Origin: CAZFGN01 sp964518695
GTDB taxonomy: Bacteria > Patescibacteriota > Minisyncoccia > UBA6257 > Colwellbacteraceae
DNA: 49,339 bases
Assembly: GCA_964518695.1 (NCBI GenBank)
Contig: CAZFGN010000003.1
Location: 1 to 49,339 of the forward strand
Reading direction: 5' to 3'
Within the stretch, counting starts at the first letter, position 1. Each line of letters opens with the position of its first letter. The notes beneath the pieces are model-generated. The model was not told the origin of the DNA and made no database searches. It saw only the letters and a program-made list of their open reading frames with translations. Positions 43,605-49,339 of this stretch are shown one piece after another. The position numbers were made by a program, and so were the translations under genes.

Positions 43605-44480
43605 ATGATACCGAAGTTAATTGACGCGCACACTCACGTCCAGTTTGCGGCTTACGAAAAGGATTACAAGGAAGTTATTAATCGTGCTCTAGAAAACGGA
43701 GTTTGGATTATGAACGTAGGAACCCAAAGGGATACCTCCCGTCGTGCCGTTGAAATCGCAGAAGAATTCAGCATTATTAAAGAAGGCCTGCCCGCCGAAG
43801 CTTTAGCGAAGGCGGGAGTTTACGCTACCGTAGGTTTGCATCCCATACATACCGAAAAGTCGCATCATGACGCCAAGGAACTTGGCGAGGGCGGTGCCGC
43901 CAAAGAATTCACGAGCCGCGGTGAGGAATTCGACTACGACTATTATTTAAACCTCGGTAAGAATCCGAAGGTTTTGGCGATAGGCGAGTGCGGCCTGGAT
44001 TATTACCGCTTGAACGATGCTACGAAAGAGAGGCAGAAGAAAACTTTCCTCCAACAAGTAAAGCTTGCCAAGGGGCTTGATAAACCTCTCATGATTCATT
44101 GCCGCCAAGCATTCGGCGACTTGATTGATATACTTAAGTATAACAGAGGAATTTTACGGGATACGCCCGGCGTTGTGCATTTCTTCTCCGGCTCAATGGA
44201 AGAAACCAAAAAATTGCTTGACTTAAACTTTTCTTTTACCTTTGGCGGGGTAATTACTTTTACGCGAGATTATGAGGAAATAATAAAATATATCCCGCTC
44301 TCGCGTATTTTGCTTGAAACTGACGCGCCCTATGTGGCGCCAACTCCTTATCGTGGTCAGCGAAACGAGCCGGTCTACTTGAAAGAGGTGGCAAAAGCAA
44401 TGGCCGAGATCAAAGGCAAATCTTACGACGATATCGCCGAGCAAACCGTCCACAACTCCCGCGCTATTTTCAACATTTGA
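43605..44480 (+). CDS. tatD: TatD-family metal-dependent hydrolase
   Basis: Amidohydrolase-fold nuclease (3'-5' exonuclease or deoxyribonuclease). 291 residues. Metal ligands appear in IDAHTHVQF (His9, His11), GECGLDYYR (Glu128), PLMIHCRQAF (His), GVVHFFSGS (His), and RILLETDAPYVAPTPYRG (Asp). Two insertions deserve notice: residues about 58-71 (IKEGLPAEALAKAG) lie before the VYATVGLHP strand and come from a palindromic DNA element at 43791-43816; residues about 89-100 are encoded by another inverted-repeat cluster (43871-43901). Without them the protein would be the usual 255-260 residues. Confidence 0.93.
   Translation: MIPKLIDAHTHVQFAAYEKDYKEVINRALENGVWIMNVGTQRDTSRRAVEIAEEFSIIKEGLPAEALAKAGVYATVGLHPIHTEKSHHDAKELGEGGAAKEFTSRGEEFDYDYYLNLGKNPKVLAIGECGLDYYRLNDATKERQKKTFLQQVKLAKGLDKPLMIHCRQAFGDLIDILKYNRGILRDTPGVVHFFSGSMEETKKLLDLNFSFTFGGVITFTRDYEEIIKYIPLSRILLETDAPYVAPTPYRGQRNEPVYLKEVAKAMAEIKGKSYDDIAEQTVHNSRAIFNI
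43791..43816. repeat. Palindromic element inserted in frame in tatD
   Basis: CCCGCC (43791-43796) and GGCGGG (43811-43816) flank gaagctttagcgaa, itself partly self-complementary. It encodes AEALAKAG within the unmatched stretch of TatD. I recall similar CCCGCCGAAGC...GGCGGG palindromes recurring in Parcubacteria genomes. Confidence 0.75.
43871..43901. repeat. Pair of adjacent inverted repeats in tatD
   Basis: CGCCAAG-gaa-CTTGGCG (43871-43887) followed by GGCGG-tg-CCGCC (43890-43901). Two perfect short hairpins side by side in a loop region of TatD. Confidence 0.65.
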
Positions 44481-44522
44481 CAAGAAGCGATGGTAGCCAG
44501 TTGCTGATTTATGTATACAAAA

Positions 44523-44549
44523 ACCGCGGCCCACATAGTGCGCCGCGGT
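44523..44549. terminator. Hairpin terminator between tatD and CPBP gene
   Basis: ACCGCGG...CCGCGGT with a 13-nt loop, seven-bp stem. A run precedes it on + (T run on the minus side), so it may act mainly for the minus gene, with tatD reading into it. Confidence 0.6.
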
Positions 44550-44561
44550 CGTCTTCCACAT

Positions 44562-45161
44562 TCAAGCCAACTTCATCAATATTATAAACGATACAACAGC
44601 ATTATTCATACCGTGCGCTATTATTGCCGCACGAATTCCGTATCGTATCATCATATATATGAATGTTAATCCGAGAATGAAGATAGCGAAGGGGTTTGAA
44701 TGTAAATATGCCCATGTCACGTTTCCAATGAGCATAAGTGCTATAACCGGTACAGCAGGGCTTAATCTGGCTTTGAAAAGTTTAGCGATAGCATTGCCAA
44801 GGGTAAACGGGAACAGTCGGAATACATACTCTTCCCAAATTGGTGCAAAAACCAACATATTGACTAACTGCGGCAGAGTTTTGGAAAATTGCGTGTGTAT
44901 TTCCGATGCGTCTATATTGAGTACCGCTAGGGCTATGTATGCTATGCTGCCTATAGTAAGACGCAATGCTATCATAACGCACGCGATGATTACTTCTTCT
45001 CTAAAGGAGATTGCTTTTCGGGAAAGATCCCCTTTGAAAACAGCTCCTATGTCCCGTAAGAGGTGAATGTAGCCTAACCCAACCTTGAAGGTAAAAAGGT
45101 ATAGTACCCCGATTATTATTATCGGGATTCCTACCGCAGTAAGAATTTGCATAATTTTCAA
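44562..45161 (-). CDS. CPBP-family intramembrane metalloprotease
   Basis: 199 residues, about six membrane helices. Active-site pattern EEYVFRLFPFTL (E-E-x-x-x-R, about 110-121), followed by the second motif HSNPFAIFILGLTFIY (about 155-170) and the third HGMNNAVVSFI (about 184-194). These are the conserved motifs of CAAX-protease and bacteriocin-processing Abi proteins. It may cleave a membrane substrate or give bacteriocin immunity; the neighbours offer no hint. Diverges from leuS with 115 nt between starts. Confidence 0.85.
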   Translation of the reverse strand: MKIMQILTAVGIPIIIIGVLYLFTFKVGLGYIHLLRDIGAVFKGDLSRKAISFREEVIIACVMIALRLTIGSIAYIALAVLNIDASEIHTQFSKTLPQLVNMLVFAPIWEEYVFRLFPFTLGNAIAKLFKARLSPAVPVIALMLIGNVTWAYLHSNPFAIFILGLTFIYMMIRYGIRAAIIAHGMNNAVVSFIILMKLA

Positions 45162-45240
45162 TGAACCGATTAACTAATAATTGCATTAAGCAAGATAACA
45201 TAAATAATACGCTTTGTCAATCTTTATATTTTGAACTCTA

Positions 45241-45268
45241 TTGTTATTTAGGATTTTCTCGTTAAGAT
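45241..45268 (+). promoter_or_regulatory. Probable leuS promoter, short leader
   Basis: TTGTTA (45241-45246), 16-nt spacer, TAAGAT (45263-45268), 8 nt to ATG at 45277. Leader of zero to two nt. Confidence 0.5.
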
Positions 45269-45276
45269 GTATTCAT

Positions 45277-47757
45277 ATGTACCCTTTTGCTAAAGTCGAA
45301 AATAAGTGGCGGAAGAAATGGCTTAAAGATAAAACGTACGAACCCGACCTGAAACGGGCCAAGAAACCATTTTATAATTTGATGATGTTCCCGTATCCTT
45401 CGGCCGAAGGACTTCACGTAGGCAATATGTACGCGTTCACGGGCACCGATGTTTACGGACGGTTTAAGCGCATGCAGGGTTACGACGTATTCGAGCCGAT
45501 TGGACTTGACGGCTTTGGGATTCATTCCGAAAACTACGCCATCAAGATCGGACGACATCCGGTAGAACAAGCTAAGAAATCTGAAAAGAATTTCTACAGA
45601 CAATTACAGATGATTGGCAATGGTTTCGCCTGGGACGAGCATCTAGAGACTTACGATCCGGAATATTACAGATGGACACAGTGGATTTTCGTCCAGATGT
45701 TTAAGAATGGTTTGGCTTATCGCAAGAAGTCACCGGTTAATTGGTGTCCATCCTGCAAAACTGTTTTAGCTGACGAACAAGTCATAAACGGGAAATGCGA
45801 GCGTTGCTCTAACGAGACCATAAGAAAAGATTTAGAACAGTGGTTCTTTAGAATCACTAAATATGCCGATAAGCTCTTAAAAAATCTCGATAAAATTGAT
45901 TGGTCGGGGAAGGTGAAAATTGCCCAGCGCAACTGGATTGGTAAATCAGAGGGAGCTACTGTCACTTTTCCTCTCATCGACATTAAAGGACAGAAGGACG
46001 GTAAACATTCCCTTGAAGTATTCACTACGCGCCCCGACACGATATTCGGTGCCACGTTTATGGTTATTTCGCCCGAGCGCGCGAAGTTATGGCTTGATAT
46101 CGGTTGGCAAGCGCCAGAGGAAGCGCGCAAATATACAACCGCCGCGCTTAACCGCCGCTCATTACCGGAAAATGATAAATCTAATGAGAAAACTGGTGTT
46201 TTTTCTGGAGTGCGAGCGGTGAATCCTGCCAACCATGAAAAAATTCCCGTTTGGATTTCTGACTATGTCTTAGGCGATGTGGGTACAGGTGCCATTATGG
46301 CGGTTCCTGCTCACGACGAAAGAGATTGGGAGTTCGCCCATAAATTTAATTTACCTATAACTATCGTCGTGTGTCCTAACTATCCGGAGAAAAAGTGCCC
46401 TGTCTTAAAAGAGGCTTATACGGGTCCAGGATACCTTATTGCTTCAGATAAATTCGATGGCATGCCTTCAAACAAGGCAAAAGAAGAGGTAATCAAGTTT
46501 ATCGGCGGTGGCAAGAAGATTCAATATCGTCTCCGTGACTGGCTGATTTCCCGTCAACGCTATTGGGGACCGCCCATCCCAATGATTTTTTGTAAAGAGT
46601 GCGAAAAAACAGAGAAAGGAGATAGGTATGATATGCCTGGATGGTATTCGGTACCAGAAAAACAGTTACCTGTTAAATTGCCTTATGTTAAAAATTTTCG
46701 TCCTACGGGGACAGATAAATCTCCTTTGGCTTCAGTGGAGAAGTTTTATAAAGTACGCTGTCCGAAGTGTCGTTCTTGGGCGAAGCGCGAAACGGATGTT
46801 TCTGACACTTTCCTTGATTCCGCCTGGTATTATCTAAGGTACCCGTCGGTAAAAGAAAAATTAAAACCTTGGAATCTTGCCATCACTAAAAAGTGGTTGC
46901 CGGTTAATATGTACATCGGTGGTGCCGAGCATTCTGTTTTACATTTATTATATGTTCGCTTCTTGGCAATGGCTCTTCGTGATATTGGAGTTTTAAACTT
47001 TTCTCCCAGAGGAGGATCCACCTCTGGCGGAGAAGAGCCCTTTCCGAAATTCCGCGCGCACGGCCTTATCATTAAAGATGGCGTCAAAATGTCTAAATCG
47101 AAAGGCAACGTTGTGAACCCCGATGAATATATTAAAATGTTTGGCGCCGATACGCTGCGCATGTATCTTATGTTCCTTGGTTCTTTTGAGGAAGGTGGTG
47201 ATTTTAGAGACACAGGGTTACGAGGCATCACCCGTTTCTTAAATCGTGTTTGGGATTTTGCCGATCGTGTTGAATTTTCAAAGAAAAGCAATGAGTCCGT
47301 AGAGAGAAGCGTCCATAAGGCTATTAAAAAAGTTACCAATGACGTAGAAACTCTGGGTTATAACACGGCCATCTCTGCTCTTATGATCCTGATGAACGAA
47401 TTAGAAAAAAATTCCGAAGCGGTAACCAAAGAACAGTTTAAAAACTTTCTCAAACTCTTAGCGCCTTTTACTCCGTATATCACTGAAGAGTTATGGTCAC
47501 TGCTTCACGGAAAAAGTTCTATTCATCAAGGGAAGTGGCCTAATTATGATACTCAATTGATCCAGGAAGAATCCTTCGAGCTTTTAATCCAAGTGAATGG
47601 CAAGCTACGCGCTAAAACAAAGGTTCACGTTGGCATTTCAGAGAATAAAGCCAAAGAGATTGTTTTTGCCAATCAGTCTGTTATGAAATATATCGGGGAG
47701 AATGGAATTAAAAAAATAATCTTTGTTCCTAACCGCCTCATAAACATTGTTACCTAA
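45277..47757 (+). CDS. leuS: Leucyl-tRNA synthetase
   Basis: Class I synthetase that charges tRNA-Leu. 826 residues from ATG 45277 (MYPFAKVENKWRKKW); an earlier in-frame TTG at 45241 is inside the promoter. HIGH motif AEGLHVGN, zinc-type domain with CPSCKTVLAD and CERCSN, the CP1 editing domain (FTTRPDTIFGATFMVISPE and GTGAIMAVPAHDERD, the Asp that clears mischarged tRNA), RQRYWGPPIPMI, and KMSKSKGNVVNPDEY. An unmatched stretch of about 11 residues (SPRGGSTSGGE, about 577-587) lies just before KFRAHGLI and coincides with a palindromic element (47001-47034). Confidence 0.96.
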   Translation: MYPFAKVENKWRKKWLKDKTYEPDLKRAKKPFYNLMMFPYPSAEGLHVGNMYAFTGTDVYGRFKRMQGYDVFEPIGLDGFGIHSENYAIKIGRHPVEQAKKSEKNFYRQLQMIGNGFAWDEHLETYDPEYYRWTQWIFVQMFKNGLAYRKKSPVNWCPSCKTVLADEQVINGKCERCSNETIRKDLEQWFFRITKYADKLLKNLDKIDWSGKVKIAQRNWIGKSEGATVTFPLIDIKGQKDGKHSLEVFTTRPDTIFGATFMVISPERAKLWLDIGWQAPEEARKYTTAALNRRSLPENDKSNEKTGVFSGVRAVNPANHEKIPVWISDYVLGDVGTGAIMAVPAHDERDWEFAHKFNLPITIVVCPNYPEKKCPVLKEAYTGPGYLIASDKFDGMPSNKAKEEVIKFIGGGKKIQYRLRDWLISRQRYWGPPIPMIFCKECEKTEKGDRYDMPGWYSVPEKQLPVKLPYVKNFRPTGTDKSPLASVEKFYKVRCPKCRSWAKRETDVSDTFLDSAWYYLRYPSVKEKLKPWNLAITKKWLPVNMYIGGAEHSVLHLLYVRFLAMALRDIGVLNFSPRGGSTSGGEEPFPKFRAHGLIIKDGVKMSKSKGNVVNPDEYIKMFGADTLRMYLMFLGSFEEGGDFRDTGLRGITRFLNRVWDFADRVEFSKKSNESVERSVHKAIKKVTNDVETLGYNTAISALMILMNELEKNSEAVTKEQFKNFLKLLAPFTPYITEELWSLLHGKSSIHQGKWPNYDTQLIQEESFELLIQVNGKLRAKTKVHVGISENKAKEIVFANQSVMKYIGENGIKKIIFVPNRLINIVT
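47001..47034. repeat. Palindromic element inserted in frame in leuS
   Basis: TTCTCC (47001-47006) pairs with GGAGAA (47029-47034), CAGAGG (47007-47012) pairs with CCTCTG (47021-47026), loop aggatcca. Twelve base pairs with a two-nt bulge. The coded SPRGGSTSGGE is not part of the synthetase family pattern. Confidence 0.75.
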
Positions 47758-47800
47758 ATTGCATCAAAAACATCGATATCAAACCTTATATTTGGGTTAC

Positions 47801-47829
47801 TTGACACAACGTCAAGAATATGATATACT
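47801..47829 (+). promoter_or_regulatory. Near-consensus promoter of the fibronectin-like surface protein
   Basis: TTGACA (47801-47806), 17-nt spacer, TATACT (47824-47829), 7 nt to ATG at 47837. Overlapping the -35 is an inverted repeat CTTGAC-acaac-GTCAAG (47800-47816), a possible operator. Predicted start is at the ATG, so leaderless. Confidence 0.75.
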
Positions 47830-47836
47830 GCCTTTT

Positions 47837-49231
47837 ATGATGAAAAACAAGCTAGTAAGTAAAACAATAAGTGTTGTTTTTGGCATAGTTATTGCCTCAA
47901 GTTTAATCCCGGTTTCCGATGTTGCCGCGCAAGGGAGTTCGCCTTCTATCTCCACTAATTTACCTTCAAATGTTTCCATTAACAGTGTCACTTTGCAGGG
48001 TTCTGTGAACCCAAACGGTTCTTCGACTAATGCTTGGTTTGAATATGGACCAACGGCATCTTCCTTAGTATATGTTACTACAGCTGTCCCGATAGGTTTC
48101 GGGAACTCTTCTTCCAGTTTTTCCATGAATATATCCAATCTTTCAGCAAGCAATATTTACTACTATCGCGCTGTTGCCCAAAGTGGTTTCGGCACAAGCC
48201 AAGGAACAATTTTAAACTTTACGACCCAACCAAATCAAATTCAACAGTTTCAAAGCGGCGCGCCTGTTGTAACCACTAATTCTATTTCTTGGACTTCTCC
48301 AACAAGCGTTACCATGTACGGTTCCGCAAATCCTAATAATTCTTCAGGCGCTACTTGGTTTCAATACGGCCCTACCCAATCTTTGGGATCTGCTACCCCT
48401 TATTCTTTCTTGGCTTCAGGTAATTCTTACGCTAATTTTTCAGATAGCATACTTAACCTCTCACCGAATAGTACTTACTACTATCGCGCTGTTGCCCAAA
48501 ATGGTTATGCGACTTCTTATGGAACGATTCTAGCCTTTACAACAAGTGGAGGCACTCAGACGGTTGCAACCACTACTAATAACACCAGTACCGATTTGAG
48601 TGGTATCTCTAATTCTCTTGGTAAACTTAGCTCTTCACTTGTGAGTTTGAACGCCATCGTTGGTAATCTAAAGAAGGACAATGCTAACAGCGTGGTTGAA
48701 AGTAAAGCACAGATCGTTTCTTCTACTAACGGTAGTAAGCTCGCTAACCTTACTTTCACTGCGGATAAAGAAACGCTAGATCCTGGTGATAACATCGTCT
48801 TTAAAGTTGAGGTTGACCCGTTGACTAACCTCACGGATGCCATATTACAGGTTAAGCTCCATTCCGGTTTAGAGTTTGAAGGCACAAACGAATCAAGTTT
48901 CGCGAGATCAGAAAACGTTCTTACTTACAATCTGGGGAACCTATTTGTTGACAATGCCCAAGTTGTGAAAATCAATGCTCGTTTGCAGAGCGATTTCAAG
49001 AAAGGTAATGCCGGAAATGACGCAATAAAATCGACTGCTACTTTGTCTTACGGTGACGGCAATGGTAGCTTCAGAACTCCGCTTTTCTCATCTCTCGAAA
49101 CCAAAGTCGGGACATCTGGATTATTCGCTTCAATATTGAATGTTTTTCCTTTCGGCAATGGGATTACCATCCTTCTTATAGCTTTCCTGGTACTTCTTGT
49201 AGCTGTTACAGTAAAGAAATTACTTAGCTAA
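47837..49231 (+). CDS. Secreted and anchored surface protein with fibronectin-like repeats
   Basis: 464 residues from the ATG at 47837; a TTG further up is ruled out by the promoter. N-terminal signal peptide (about 1-28, cleavage near DVAAQG), two beta-sandwich repeats of about 95-105 residues each, each with a SxNPNxSS...WFxYGPT stretch and ending YYYRAVAQ(S/N)G. Then a Thr/Ser linker, a coiled-coil-like stretch (about 245-275), a DUF11-like domain (about 290-420) with LDPGDNIVFKVEVDPL, and a C-terminal membrane helix (about 440-460) with basic end. Typical of CPR surface proteins; adhesion is plausible, but no specific function is supported. Confidence 0.8.
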   Translation: MMKNKLVSKTISVVFGIVIASSLIPVSDVAAQGSSPSISTNLPSNVSINSVTLQGSVNPNGSSTNAWFEYGPTASSLVYVTTAVPIGFGNSSSSFSMNISNLSASNIYYYRAVAQSGFGTSQGTILNFTTQPNQIQQFQSGAPVVTTNSISWTSPTSVTMYGSANPNNSSGATWFQYGPTQSLGSATPYSFLASGNSYANFSDSILNLSPNSTYYYRAVAQNGYATSYGTILAFTTSGGTQTVATTTNNTSTDLSGISNSLGKLSSSLVSLNAIVGNLKKDNANSVVESKAQIVSSTNGSKLANLTFTADKETLDPGDNIVFKVEVDPLTNLTDAILQVKLHSGLEFEGTNESSFARSENVLTYNLGNLFVDNAQVVKINARLQSDFKKGNAGNDAIKSTATLSYGDGNGSFRTPLFSSLETKVGTSGLFASILNVFPFGNGITILLIAFLVLLVAVTVKKLLS

Positions 49232-49248
49232 TTCGAGCCTCTTATAGG

Positions 49249-49279
49249 CCAAAAATCCCGACTCTATGTCGGGGTTTTT
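49249..49279. terminator. Terminator hairpin
   Basis: aaaaatcccgac-tctat-gtcggggttttt: G+C stem of six or seven bp between the surface-protein gene (+) and tRNA-Ser (-), with A and T runs on both sides. Confidence 0.85.
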
Positions 49280-49286
49280 GTTGGTG

Positions 49287-49339
49287 CGGTAGGGGTGAGA
49301 TTCGAACTCACGATACCCTTTCGGATATAGCAGTTTTCA
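49287..49339 (-). tRNA. tRNA-Ser (anticodon TGA), 3' part only
   Basis: Minus strand, cut by the window end. From the anticodon onward: TGA followed by AA, stem ACTGC, long variable arm (tatatccgaaagggtatc) typical of Ser/Leu/Tyr, T arm GTGAG-TTCGAAT-CTCAC, acceptor CCCTACC, discriminator G (typical for Ser). The anticodon is read as the first three bases shown and depends on bases outside the window for its stem. Confidence 0.8.

Overview
The window looks like a chromosomal contig from a Candidate Phyla Radiation (Patescibacteria) bacterium, most likely of the Parcubacteria group. This is inferred from overall character, not from a tree: a 23S rRNA gene interrupted by several group I introns, compact tightly packed genes, many single-pass surface proteins, small versions of housekeeping proteins, and AT-leaning DNA. 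TGA is used as a stop codon (for example rpsF, kbl and the cation ATPase), so the Gracilibacteria/Absconditabacteria code does not apply. Two runs of ten N (17257-17266, 21255-21264) are assembly gaps, and both fall inside genes.

Layout. 1-3427: 3' half of the 23S rRNA gene, cut by four group I introns (one with a LAGLIDADG gene), then 5S rRNA. 3460-5278: anchored surface protein and RodA. 5385-13698: rpoB, rpoC, rpsF, ssb, rpsR and a PAP2 phosphatase, all on +. 13770-14612: secreted metzincin-like protein. 14682-16743: tRNA-Leu (-), a 42-bp perfect palindrome, parA and parB. 16715-21518, on -: Rsh (ppGpp enzyme), topA, dprA. 21545-22275: PilO-like protein and a small membrane protein. 22298-25591: a tdh-kbl-GNAT threonine-catabolism block bounded by tRNA-Ile and tRNA-Val. 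25612-27302: a coiled-coil membrane protein, rluA-family gene, rplS and tRNA-Leu. 27422-30328, on -: P-type cation ATPase and a small membrane protein. 30491-32653: proS and alaX. 32705-36200, on -: 3D-domain protein, then proB-proA-proC behind a T-box leader. 36260-44480, on +: recO, surface protein, glyS, M16 peptidase, AI-2E transporter, metG, tatD. 44562-49231: CPBP protease (-), leuS and an fibronectin-like surface protein (+), then a partial tRNA-Ser (-).

How the genes fit together. Most encode information processing: RNA polymerase, ribosomal proteins, four aminoacyl-tRNA synthetases, an editing protein, tRNAs, topoisomerase, chromosome partition. Two metabolic blocks stand out: a complete glutamate-to-proline operon with its own tRNA-sensing leader, and a threonine-to-glycine pair that looks acquired.

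The most notable signals are: two related pairs of rRNA introns, one intron splitting the sarcin-ricin loop; three different palindromic elements inserted in frame in rluA, tatD and leuS; a T-box leader on proBAC; a repeated promoter arrangement in which the -10 box lies 6-8 nt before the start codon (leaderless mRNAs); and an unusual RpoC trigger loop.
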